In this document: positions 7,975 to 16,434 of the stretch, piece by piece | Position numbering within the stretch: position 1 is the stretch's first letter | How the letters are laid out: every line of letters begins with the position of its first letter | NCBI GenBank assembly: GCA_029247265.1 | Contig: JAQWLN010000175.1 | Span: 1-33,050, forward strand | DNA: 33,050 nucleotides | Reading direction: 5' to 3' | DNA from: Fuerstiella sp. | GTDB taxonomy: Bacteria > Planctomycetota > Planctomycetia > Planctomycetales > Planctomycetaceae | Program-made: the position numbers and the translations under genes | Notes under the pieces: model-generated | The model's input: the letters and a program-made list of their open reading frames with translations, nothing else | Told to the model about the DNA's origin: nothing | The model's database searches: none

Positions 7975-10506
7975 ATGGGAATGGAAGCTTTTGTCGACTT
8001 TCTGGAAGGCCGTTTTGCCGGGCAGGTTTCGTCGCATACCGTGATGGATCAGACGGCCGGCGATTTCGAAGACTTTCCGCAGGCGCTCGACCCACGGCTG
8101 GTTGACGCGCTGAAGACCAGTGGGCTGACAAAACTGTACAGTCATCAGAGCGAAGCGTTTGAGTCCATACGCCGTGGCCAGGACACCGTCCTGGTGTCAA
8201 AAACAGCAAGTGGCAAGACACTGTCGTTCCTGCTGCCGATTCTGCACGACTACATCACGTCTGAATCCCCGTTCGGCGTCGCTCTGCTGTACCCTACCAA
8301 AGCTCTGTCGCGTGACCAGGAAGGAACTCTGGGCAGGTTGCTGCAGGCCGCAGGGGCCGACATGAGGCTGGGTACATTCGACGGTGACACGCCACGTGAA
8401 GAACGCAATCGCATTCAGTCGCAGGCCGACTTCATGATTACGAATCCGGATATGCTGCATTCCGGGATACTGCCGAACCACAGTAGCCGGTGGCGTACGT
8501 TTCTTTCTCGACTGAAGTACATTGTGGTTGATGAGGTTCATACTTATCGCGGAGCGTTTGGCTCTCATGTCGCGAATGTCATGCGACGACTTGTGAGAGC
8601 CTGTGCGATGCACGGGAGCAATCCGACGTTTGTCTGTTCGTCGGCCACGATCGGCAATCCGAAGGAACATGTGGAAGCGCTGTTTCAGCGCCCGTTTCAC
8701 GTGGTCAACCGTGACGGTGCACCTCGTCCTCAGCGAGATCTCTATCTTATTAACCCACCGGTTGTGCAAAGTCACGGCCATGCCCTGTATCGCAAGGGGC
8801 CAAATTCGGTCAGCATTCCGTTGATCCGCGAAGCCACAGAACAGGGAGTGCGAACCATCTGTTTTTGCCGATCTCGTCAGCAGGTTGAACGTCTGTGTCG
8901 AGCTGTCACAGATGGGCGACCGGAACTGAAGAAGATGGTGAAACCCTATCGAGGCGGTCTGCTGCCCAACGAACGTCGTCAACTGGAACGAGATCTGGCG
9001 GAAGGCCGTGTTACGACTATTATCAGTACTAATGCTCTGGAACTTGGTATCGACATTGGTGATCTGGATCTGTGCATCCTGTCAGGTCACCCTGGTTCCA
9101 TGGCCAGCTTCTGGCAGCAGGCCGGCCGGGTCGGCCGACGTGGTTCGCGAGCGGTGATTGTCTATGCGGCTCGCGACACACCCATCGACCAGTATTTCGT
9201 GAATCACCCGGAGTATCTGCAGCGAGCCCCGATAGAACGCGCATGGCTGAATGCCGACAACCCATATATTCTGCTGCAGCACCTGCCGTGTGCCGCTCAC
9301 GAGCACCCTTTGCGTGATGTTGAACCCGCCTTTCCGGAACAGGCCTATCCGGCGGCTCTTGAAGTTCTGAAGGAAGACGGCACGCTGAAGGAATATCACG
9401 GCAACTACCGCTACGCTCAACGCGACTACCCGGCAAAAGGAGTCAATCTGCGCGGCATGACAGATTACAATATCGATATCTACTGTGGCACAGAAGTTAT
9501 CGGTGAGATCGATCCCATTGGGGCTCGCGGAGAACTGTACAAAGATGCGATCTACCAGCATCTTGGCAACCGCTATATGTCGATGGATCTGGATCTCGAA
9601 AAGAAGCTCTGTCGCGTGGACCTGGTGGACGTGGATTACTACACCGAGTGCGTCTGGGAAAGCCGTGTTACCATTACGGAATCGTTGGAGCAGTACGAAA
9701 TCCCCACCGTCGATAATTCATTGTCGCAGAATGCAGGAGCGATGTCGTCAGGCGATGAGGCACACCAGAAAGATTCTTCGCTCGCAGTTGGCAGACTTGA
9801 CTTCGGCTACATCAACGTCAATCGTCAACCGAAGCTATACAAGAAAATTCGCGAAAGGACTCTGGAGAACATCGGCTACGGTCCGATCACGCTGGCGCCT
9901 TTTATCTACGATACGGCAGGGTTTGCTCTGTATCCGCCTGTTGCATGGCGACAAACCATCGAGGGAAGTGACAAACGCCATGTTGGTGCCGCGTTGTACG
10001 GTCTTGCCTACATTCTGAAACGCACGGCTCCCAGCCTGTGTCTGTGTGACGAACAGAACATCGAAACCGACGTGTCATTGACGGAGGTCACTCCTCGTGA
10101 ATGGAAGAGTGCTTTGTACCTGTTCGACACCATCGAAGGTGGCGTCGGGTACGCTGAAAAGATCTTTGAGGTCTTCAGCGAAGCGTTACGACTTGCCAAA
10201 ACGATTATCGAAGACTGCCCCTGCGCCGCCGGGTGCCCCGCCTGCGTGACATCACTGCCGCCAGGAGTGGAGGACGAAGAGCTGGAGCAACTGCTTGTCG
10301 AATCCAATGCCTCTGTTGTGTGCACTCACAGTTTGATTACGGCATTGCTGACCGGAGAGACAGTCATCCCCGACGTCGTTGAATGTGCAATCGACACCAA
10401 AATCGCAGTCATCCCGCCTGACACCGACGAAGAGTTCGAGAAGCTGAGAGAACGACTTGGCAAAGCGAGCCGGATCCTGCAGCAGAAACGTGAACGGATT
10501 CATTGA
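7975..10506 (+). CDS. DEAD/DEAH-box helicase, MrfA/YprA type with C-terminal four-Cys (DUF1998) domain
   Basis: This 843-residue superfamily 2 helicase has all core motifs: SHQ at 56-58 (Q-motif region), Walker A SKTASGKT at 75-82, DEVH at 186-189 followed by TYRGAFGSHVANV, SSATI at 222-226, STNALELGIDIG at about 349-360, and QQAGRVGRRG at 381-390. The DEVHTYRG segment and the C-terminal Cys748-x-Cys750-x3-Cys754-x2-Cys757 cluster (CPCAAGCPAC) identify the MrfA/YprA group. In Bacillus, MrfA works with the exonuclease MrfB in repair of mitomycin C damage. About 86 residues follow the Cys cluster and end in a charged helix, so the protein is longer than Bacillus MrfA (about 750 residues). GGAG 9 bases before the ATG supports the start. 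No MrfB-like nuclease is adjacent. It converges with the next gene, leaving a 40-base gap. Confidence 0.93.
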   Translation: MGMEAFVDFLEGRFAGQVSSHTVMDQTAGDFEDFPQALDPRLVDALKTSGLTKLYSHQSEAFESIRRGQDTVLVSKTASGKTLSFLLPILHDYITSESPFGVALLYPTKALSRDQEGTLGRLLQAAGADMRLGTFDGDTPREERNRIQSQADFMITNPDMLHSGILPNHSSRWRTFLSRLKYIVVDEVHTYRGAFGSHVANVMRRLVRACAMHGSNPTFVCSSATIGNPKEHVEALFQRPFHVVNRDGAPRPQRDLYLINPPVVQSHGHALYRKGPNSVSIPLIREATEQGVRTICFCRSRQQVERLCRAVTDGRPELKKMVKPYRGGLLPNERRQLERDLAEGRVTTIISTNALELGIDIGDLDLCILSGHPGSMASFWQQAGRVGRRGSRAVIVYAARDTPIDQYFVNHPEYLQRAPIERAWLNADNPYILLQHLPCAAHEHPLRDVEPAFPEQAYPAALEVLKEDGTLKEYHGNYRYAQRDYPAKGVNLRGMTDYNIDIYCGTEVIGEIDPIGARGELYKDAIYQHLGNRYMSMDLDLEKKLCRVDLVDVDYYTECVWESRVTITESLEQYEIPTVDNSLSQNAGAMSSGDEAHQKDSSLAVGRLDFGYINVNRQPKLYKKIRERTLENIGYGPITLAPFIYDTAGFALYPPVAWRQTIEGSDKRHVGAALYGLAYILKRTAPSLCLCDEQNIETDVSLTEVTPREWKSALYLFDTIEGGVGYAEKIFEVFSEALRLAKTIIEDCPCAAGCPACVTSLPPGVEDEELEQLLVESNASVVCTHSLITALLTGETVIPDVVECAIDTKIAVIPPDTDEEFEKLRERLGKASRILQQKRERIH

Positions 10507-10546
10507 ATCCCAGGCGTTGCCGCGTCGGGTAAAAATACCAGGCAGA

Positions 10547-12322
10547 TTACTCGTCGCCGTTGCTACCGTCGAGCTCAACGTCCACAGGTCGCTGTTCGGG
10601 ACGCTGGTGATAGATCGGGAAACTGTCGTCGTCAATTCGCACCAGCGGGGCGCCAACAACCACCGATTGTCCGGCTCTGACGTGAATTTCGCGCACCACG
10701 CCTTTGGTCTCCGCGGTGATTGGTTGAGTCGAGCCATCGGAAAGTTCCAGTTCACACAGCACCGTTCCGGCGGCCTCGACCGGATCGCCGATCCGCACGT
10801 TTACGCTGACGACTTTCGCTATTCGGCTTGTCGACGTCAGCTCAGGCATCCTGACTGTTGGTCCGATTTCTCTAAGGCAAAGTACATCTCCAGACTTCGA
10901 TATAAGATATGTCAGGTCCGTCAGGGAGTTGTGATGGTGCACCTGGTAGTCGTTAACAGAAAGTCGGCCAATAATCTCTGAATCGTGTTTGTTGAATGCA
11001 ACCAGACGGTTTGCCTGATCGATTCCGTAAATCGCGAAACGGCCGACCGATGTCAGGCTGCGAATTCCCTTCACGTCCCACTCGGTGACTGCGATCATCA
11101 GTTTTAAGTTTTTCAGAGTCCTGCCGCGAATCACTTCGACAGGGCGTTCGACTCGCAACGGGAGTTCAACGATTCCCGATCGGGCTTCTTCAACAGTGGT
11201 GACGGTAATCTCATCGATTCGGACGATGATGTCACCGATCTGCATTCCTGCTGCTGCTGCCGGTGAATCCGGAGTGCGTTCTGTCACCAGGAGGCCCTGT
11301 GCTGCGACCAGGTTGAGATCTTCCTGGATCTTCGCGTCTATCTCAATCTGCTGCATGCCCGCACCGATGTACATTGGTGCGCGATACTTTGGCATTTCTA
11401 CCGGACGCCCTCCGAACTCGTCACGTGAAATGTTTGTGAGGGTCCCGTCTTCGGTGACAACGTAAACGTTGTCGCCAACAATGACCGGAGCTAAGGTCAT
11501 CGGACGACCGAGAGGGTACGTCCATTCCGTCTTCCCCGTGATCAGATCGATGCTGAATGCAAGGTTGTCATCATTCAGCATCAGAACGCTGGACGAAGTT
11601 GCATTGTCAGCGATGGCCAATGGAGCGGAAGCTGGCTTGTCCAATAACAGCTGATATCGCGCCCGACCTTTCTCAATTCCTCCACTGTTTATTGTAAACA
11701 CGTTGCCTTTTTCGGAGGCAAATGCCAGCGCCTGTTCACCTACCACGGGAGGATGAAGGATTTCTTCATTACAAATGAACCGCCACATGTGAGGAATCGC
11801 AACGTCTTCCGGCAGCGTTCCGTATCGAAACATATATTCCAGGACACTAATGGAATAGGCATAGACGGCGCCACCATGCAGCGGGATGAAAACCGCGTTT
11901 TCAGTCAACGCCGGACCAGCCGCCGGCTGTTCAGGCAGGCGGAACTCCAGCCTTTGAGTCCCCGTGAACTTGTTGTATCCGTAGATTGCCGGTCCGGCGA
12001 GTACCAGAACCATGTCCCTGTTCGATACCACTGCCAGTGTGGCTTCATCAGTACGACCAATCTGGGCGGTCCACAGCCTGCGACCATTCTCTGCATTGAT
12101 GGCTGTCAGGACACCCGCCGACGACTGGACGTACAGTATCTCTTCGTCATTGGTGACATAACTGACGTTGTCCCGGCGTACATTCAGTACCGCCTGGCTG
12201 TTCCAGCGAACCTCAAGCCCAAGGCTCTGCAGAGCCTCATTGGACAGCAGGTCCTGGCCCGGACAATTGACCGCAGAAAGACACAACAGGAAAGTCAGTG
12301 AAACGACTCGGATTCGATGCAT
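10547..12322 (-). CDS. Secreted PQQ-like beta-propeller with inserted PDZ and C-terminal lipoyl-like domain
   Basis: This 591-residue protein begins with a signal peptide (1-22). Residues 30-315 show beta-propeller blades of the PQQ/WD-like type (TAINAENGRRLWTAQIG, YGYNKFTGTQRLEFRL, FSIDLITGKTEWTYPLG), each pairing an x-x-x-G-x-x-x-W/F turn with a strand. A PDZ domain follows at about 328-412 (GLLVTERTPDSPAAAAGMQIGDIIVRI, with the usual GxxxGD core). A further propeller segment at 424-483 (YGIDQANRLVAFNKHDSEIIG) suggests the PDZ interrupts the propeller. Residues 499-565 resemble a biotinyl/lipoyl or RND-adaptor hammerhead (VNVRIGDPVEAAGTVLCELE, then GVVREIHVRAGQSVVVGAPLVRI), but no modifiable Lys stands in the hairpin. 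It is probably an extracytoplasmic scaffold or sensor with unknown ligand. The ATG has only a weak ribosome site. Confidence 0.8.
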   Translation of the reverse strand: MHRIRVVSLTFLLCLSAVNCPGQDLLSNEALQSLGLEVRWNSQAVLNVRRDNVSYVTNDEEILYVQSSAGVLTAINAENGRRLWTAQIGRTDEATLAVVSNRDMVLVLAGPAIYGYNKFTGTQRLEFRLPEQPAAGPALTENAVFIPLHGGAVYAYSISVLEYMFRYGTLPEDVAIPHMWRFICNEEILHPPVVGEQALAFASEKGNVFTINSGGIEKGRARYQLLLDKPASAPLAIADNATSSSVLMLNDDNLAFSIDLITGKTEWTYPLGRPMTLAPVIVGDNVYVVTEDGTLTNISRDEFGGRPVEMPKYRAPMYIGAGMQQIEIDAKIQEDLNLVAAQGLLVTERTPDSPAAAAGMQIGDIIVRIDEITVTTVEEARSGIVELPLRVERPVEVIRGRTLKNLKLMIAVTEWDVKGIRSLTSVGRFAIYGIDQANRLVAFNKHDSEIIGRLSVNDYQVHHHNSLTDLTYLISKSGDVLCLREIGPTVRMPELTSTSRIAKVVSVNVRIGDPVEAAGTVLCELELSDGSTQPITAETKGVVREIHVRAGQSVVVGAPLVRIDDDSFPIYHQRPEQRPVDVELDGSNGDE

Positions 12323-12667
12323 GATTGACGGCTTTCGCGATCGCCCGACGGAGATTGCAGGACAAAGAGACGCTGGGAGCTGGGAACGGTCCCAAATTCA
12401 GCCGCCCATGATAACCTCAGTCGGAAACTTAACTCCAGAGAGGAAGTCAGCGTTTTGCGTCACCAGCGTGATTCTGTGCCTCTGGAATTGATTGGGAAAA
12501 CAGTTTTGGCCCAATATGGGTGGTGCAGTCGTTGTGATCAGAACAACTGATCAGGTCTGACAGGAGCTGCCCGATCGCCGGAGAGTCTGACGTTGAGGGA
12601 TTCCGGCGGCCATAGTTGCCGCGGTCTACGCCGTCATTTGTACACCTTTGGCCTCAATATACCGGCG
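12323..12667. other. Intergenic region with no recognised gene
   Basis: These 345 bases lie between two minus-strand genes, the pectate lyase (upstream) and the propeller protein (downstream), and should carry the latter's promoter. I see no protein-like frame and no T-tailed hairpin. The palindrome tgatca occurs twice, at 12535-12540 and 12548-12553, overlapping a gttgt/acaac inverted repeat. This could be an operator but is too short to claim. Confidence 0.4.
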
Positions 12668-14170
12668 CTATTGTGCACCAACGAATCGCGCCAGTGTTTC
12701 CAGATTGCTGACAAATGTCCGCATCTCGATGACTTCAAGTGACTCTTCCTGATGTCGCATCCGCCCGGCTTCCACCCACGCTCCGCGGTCATCGAGCGAT
12801 CGGGCGACAGTCGCAGCCTTTTTCTGCAGGCCAGCAGAAGTCTGTATACGAGACAGCAGACGACGTGGCGGCGCCGACTGTGCAGCATCGTCGGCCAGTA
12901 CTTTCTGATAGTCCTGCTCAAGGCGATCCAGTTTCGACGACACCTTGAAGCCATAGTGTGTGGGCATGTCGCTGTCGCTGTAGGTTAGCTCATAATCCTT
13001 CGTAAAGTACAAAGGCCGATTCGTTTTTAATTCATAGAATCGAGCCAGACGACCATCCGGGAGCAGAGACTTTCGATAGTAGGTGAGTGCTCGGGGAAGA
13101 GGAGTGATAAACCTGCGATCGGCAGTGAATCGATAGAGCGTGATCAGCGTTCTCATGACACTCTGCGATTCCCCGCCAGTGATCGCAGCCGGTTCAAATT
13201 TGCGAGCCCAGACAGGATGCATGTGCAGGTCATACTGCTGAGCCCAGCCGGGCTGCGGCTCAGGCATTTGCGCAGACAGAAAAAATTCTCCGGTCTTCAC
13301 AGCGGCCTGAAAACAATCTTCGCGATCGTAGATCCGATTGGCCTCGAAAAGCATGTCGACAATGTGGGACATGTTGTTGTCGTTGAGTGTGTAGTATCCG
13401 ATGTACTTGATTTTCGGATACGTACGCGACCATGAGTCGGGATACGACGCTGCCAGGACTGGAAACTCGGAGTCCTGCGGAGGCTCTGAATACTGCTGGG
13501 GCCATGCACCGTTGGGATACTGCGACTTCAGCATGCGTTCAAGTGCGTACAGAACGGCTTCGTGAATCGGCTGGTCCTTAAAGTCCAGGGCTTCGTCGAC
13601 GTGCATCAGCAAACTTAGTGCCGACTGGCTCTTGTTGTCATCGAAGGTGGACAGGTTGTTCCTGCCACGTTGCTCGCCGTCCGTTCGGTAGGCGTATTTT
13701 TTTCGCCCTGGGTTTCCCAGATCAAAGTGAGAACTCCATCCGCCGGACACCAGCTGTGATCGTACCAGCGCCCGAGCGGTTTCAATGGCCGCTTCCAGGC
13801 AGGCATTTTCACTGCTCAGTCTCCATGCATCCAGGTATGCTTCCCCAACAGTAGGTGTGCCCGGCGGTTGCGTCCATCCACTCGATCTGCTGGCCGTGCC
13901 TTCGCCTTCCTGCGCTGTCAGGTCCGCCGCGTACCGCCAGAGGTAAGCTCCCTCATAGCCAACCTGAGTTCGGTAGAAATTTAACACTTTTGCCAGGGTC
14001 ACGCGCGCATCAGCCTGGTTGAAAGGCTGTGCCTTCGTCGGCTGAATAGAGCTCATCAGCACATAAGCAACAATGACGAGCGAGCCAATACAGCGGGTGT
14101 CAAATTGTCGCGCGGATTTCTGAACGCAACCCGAACACATTGGAGACAGTCGCTCAGAATGCATTATCAT
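12668..14170 (-). CDS. pelA: Pectate lyase, polysaccharide lyase family 10 (PelA-like)
   Basis: This protein of about 500 residues cleaves alpha-1,4-linked polygalacturonate by beta-elimination if it acts like its family. Counting from the ATG at 14170, PL10-type signatures are TFDDN (175-179), the segment LKSQYPNGAWPQQY (to about 227), YTLNDNNM (260-267) and the active-site stretch PVWARKFEPAAITGGES (319-335), matching the family's W-x-x-x-x-x-P-x-x-x-x-x-E-S pattern. A hydrophobic stretch near residues 28-47 acts as signal peptide or anchor, after a longer than usual n-region. The start is uncertain: AGGA stands 8 bases before the ATG at 14170, while the ATG at 14185 lacks spacing for a ribosome site, and 14164 is also possible. 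A helical C-terminal extension of about 85 residues follows the lyase domain. The enzyme fits a plant- or algal-pectin-degrading lifestyle. Confidence 0.87.
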   Translation of the reverse strand: MIMHSERLSPMCSGCVQKSARQFDTRCIGSLVIVAYVLMSSIQPTKAQPFNQADARVTLAKVLNFYRTQVGYEGAYLWRYAADLTAQEGEGTASRSSGWTQPPGTPTVGEAYLDAWRLSSENACLEAAIETARALVRSQLVSGGWSSHFDLGNPGRKKYAYRTDGEQRGRNNLSTFDDNKSQSALSLLMHVDEALDFKDQPIHEAVLYALERMLKSQYPNGAWPQQYSEPPQDSEFPVLAASYPDSWSRTYPKIKYIGYYTLNDNNMSHIVDMLFEANRIYDREDCFQAAVKTGEFFLSAQMPEPQPGWAQQYDLHMHPVWARKFEPAAITGGESQSVMRTLITLYRFTADRRFITPLPRALTYYRKSLLPDGRLARFYELKTNRPLYFTKDYELTYSDSDMPTHYGFKVSSKLDRLEQDYQKVLADDAAQSAPPRRLLSRIQTSAGLQKKAATVARSLDDRGAWVEAGRMRHQEESLEVIEMRTFVSNLETLARFVGAQ

Positions 14171-14310
14171 CAGTGTTTTCCTCATTTTCCGTGTGGCGAT
14201 GACTCCGGCACAATGACTGTCAATGTACTCAAGGTCGGAGCTGCTGCAAAACGATGCGTTGAATTCTCTGTTCTGCTGGCAAGCAGTATAGAGCGAACCC
14301 AGATGTCGTC

Positions 14311-14700
14311 TCAGGCGCCGGGGTTGCGTTGCACCAGAAAACTGCGTTCGCCGCGAGTGACGTAGATGGCGTCTTCGTCAAGGCGGTCACACTGCTCAAT
14401 CAGAAAATCAATCAGCCGATCGAATTCCAGTTCGCTGCCGAACGATACCTCAAATCGTTCCATCACATCATGTACCAGTTGCCCGTGCAGATCCACCCAA
14501 TACCCCTTAACCGGTGTCGGCGACTGAGTATATGCGCGGTAGCGGTGCATCAGAAATTCGTGAATGGCCGTTCTGGCTGTCTGAGTTCCATCGAAGAAAC
14601 GTGGATCGTCGAGCTTATGCGACGGGATATAAAAGACCGTCACTTTTCCCAGTTCACGAACGTGCGGCGAGTGAGAGTCAGAAGGTGAGGCATTAGACAT
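14311..14700 (-). CDS. Conserved small cytosolic protein, unknown function
   Basis: This 129-residue protein has no signal peptide or membrane segment. I recognise no family. It looks like an alpha/beta protein: a strand VTVFYIPSH, a helix TARTAIHEFLMHRYRAYT, then GYWVDLHGQLVHDVMERFEVSF, a helix EFDRLIDFLIEQCDRL and a final strand pair DAIYVTRGERSFLVQ. It is acidic and compact, and the regular alternation of strands and helices plus coding-like composition support a real gene. It lies 78 bases downstream of the NHL fusion gene and 140 bases upstream of the pectate lyase, all on the same strand. It may therefore share their transcript, but nothing ties it to their function. Confidence 0.7.
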   Translation of the reverse strand: MSNASPSDSHSPHVRELGKVTVFYIPSHKLDDPRFFDGTQTARTAIHEFLMHRYRAYTQSPTPVKGYWVDLHGQLVHDVMERFEVSFGSELEFDRLIDFLIEQCDRLDEDAIYVTRGERSFLVQRNPGA

Positions 14701-14778
14701 GGATTGTGCGACTATCAGAGAATCAGGTGACCAACTCAGGAATTTGAAATTCTTTTACGGTTCGCCGTCTCAGCAGAA

Positions 14779-16380
14779 TTACTTCGTTGGCCGAAATTTT
14801 TGCACGCGGCGGCCACCAACTTCCGCCACATACAGGTTACCGCCTCCGTCGACCGCAAGCATATGGGGCAATATAAACTGTCCAGCCCCCGGGCCCTGAG
14901 TGCCCTGCCTCGCCACAATCTGTCCCTTGCTGTTCAGGCGAAGTATCTGATGTGCGCGGCCGTCGGCGATGAAAACTCTCTGCGACGAGTCGATGGCGAT
15001 CCCATACGGTGCAAAGCCGCTCCAGGTTTCGAGGTGGCGACCGTTGAGGTCGAACACCTGGATCCGATTATTTTCTCGGTCACCGACCAGTACTTGCCGT
15101 TCGGCATCGACCACAATGGAATGCGGCAGATCGAATTCTCCGGTCTGATCACCCGCAGTCCCCCACGTGGACAGAAATTTTCCGTGGCGATCAAATTTCA
15201 CGACGCGACTGTTTCCGTAGCCATCGGATACAAACACCTCGCCGTTCGGGCCAAATGCCACGTCTGTCGGCTTGTTGAACTGTTCACGGCCGGCACCCGG
15301 ACGGTCGCTGGTTCCCAGGGCCAGCAGCAGCTTGCCGGCTTCGTTGAACTTGAAGACCAGGTGATGCTCGATGTCGGTGACCCAGATATCGTCGTTGGAG
15401 TCGATACGCAGGCCGTGGGCGCTGCCTATCAGGCCATCTCCCCACGATCGAAGAAACCTACCATCGGCATTGAAACACAGAATGGGTTGAGCTCCGCGGT
15501 GAAACACGTACAGCTCTTCCCTGCTGTTCACGGCCACTGCTGAGCAGGCGCCCAGCGTGATGTCGTCCGGAAGTTTCAGGAATCCGGGAACCGGTTCAAA
15601 TTGGTTCGATGCGAGTGTTAATGCCTGCTCGCCCGTTGTTAATCCGGAGAACGTGACTCGCCCGAATGTGTCAGGAGTATGAAATGCGGGCTTCGGTGTG
15701 GTGCCTGGCGACCATTGGCTGTGCTGAACGTTGGTCTTTTCACCCAGCCGGTTCAGGTTCAGATGCCACACATCGCCGTCACGCGGACGTTTTTGTCCGG
15801 TGACGGGAGCAAAGTTCATGAACGGGATGGCGACTTCCAGATTCCAGTTCCGGTCCTGGTCGCCGTCGTCGTTGAGCGTTCCGTTGACCGTTGTCGCAAT
15901 CAGGATTCCCTGAGCATTCCAATTGGGCCCTTTCACTTTGCCGGGGCCGTTTGGATGATGCTGGTCGAGTATTGCACCATTCACATTCATTTCAATGTTG
16001 AAGTAATCCTGTGGTCGTTTCGGATTGGGTGCAGTCAAGACCTCGACACAGTCATCCTGGTAGACCGGACTGTCGTGTCCTGTCTGGACCCCCGAAACCC
16101 AGGCGTCGCTGCATCGATACGCGATATACAGAAACTGGTCGTCCCACAGCATGCGGGCAACGGTCTGTTCCCGCTTTCCGCTCTTCCACCACGGAAATTC
16201 AAAATCATCGAATTTTGCGGCGTTGCGCCAGGCCAATTCTTCAAGTTTTCCGTCGATCTGCATATCGCTGTCCGTTCGATGGACCGTGTACCGAGGTGTT
16301 TGCTCAGCAGCACGGCCGATACCAGACATAGAACAGATCGCCATGGCGACGGCGGACAGGCGTGTATTCCGAAGTGTCAT
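14779..16380 (-). CDS. CBM9-like domain fused to peptidyl-amidoglycolate-lyase-like NHL propeller
   Basis: This 533-residue exported protein has a signal peptide ending near residue 25 (GRAA). Residues 35-245 form a family 9 carbohydrate-binding or DOMON-like beta-sandwich (IDGKLEELAW, LYIAYRCSD, DDCVEVL, WNLEVAIPF). Residues 265-533 form an NHL six-blade propeller closely resembling peptidyl-alpha-hydroxyglycine alpha-amidating lyase (PAL), which releases glyoxylate to leave a C-terminal amide. The PAL active-site pattern is present: HRG (Arg295), HGL (His322), SDGYGNSR (Tyr388), LPHS (His420), DRENNR (Arg435) and PHM (His506), so the zinc His triad and the Tyr/Arg pair look intact. The ATG at 16380 has GGA 8 bases upstream; the in-frame GTG just before it is less likely. 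It follows the ceramidase-like gene by 54 bases. The real substrate is unknown. Confidence 0.85.
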   Translation of the reverse strand: MTLRNTRLSAVAMAICSMSGIGRAAEQTPRYTVHRTDSDMQIDGKLEELAWRNAAKFDDFEFPWWKSGKREQTVARMLWDDQFLYIAYRCSDAWVSGVQTGHDSPVYQDDCVEVLTAPNPKRPQDYFNIEMNVNGAILDQHHPNGPGKVKGPNWNAQGILIATTVNGTLNDDGDQDRNWNLEVAIPFMNFAPVTGQKRPRDGDVWHLNLNRLGEKTNVQHSQWSPGTTPKPAFHTPDTFGRVTFSGLTTGEQALTLASNQFEPVPGFLKLPDDITLGACSAVAVNSREELYVFHRGAQPILCFNADGRFLRSWGDGLIGSAHGLRIDSNDDIWVTDIEHHLVFKFNEAGKLLLALGTSDRPGAGREQFNKPTDVAFGPNGEVFVSDGYGNSRVVKFDRHGKFLSTWGTAGDQTGEFDLPHSIVVDAERQVLVGDRENNRIQVFDLNGRHLETWSGFAPYGIAIDSSQRVFIADGRAHQILRLNSKGQIVARQGTQGPGAGQFILPHMLAVDGGGNLYVAEVGGRRVQKFRPTK

Positions 16381-16434
16381 CACTTTTTTCCATGCGTCAG
16401 CGGAACCAGCTTGGTGGCCGACGTTTCCTGACTG

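Noticed and set aside
10507..10546. Possible bidirectional terminator between the helicase and the propeller gene
   Set aside because: The cccaggcg...gtcggg arms pair poorly and the following taaaaat run is short.
12535..12553. Two tgatca palindromes seven bases apart, possible operator
   Set aside because: Six-base palindromes are common by chance and no regulator gene or matching second site is visible nearby.
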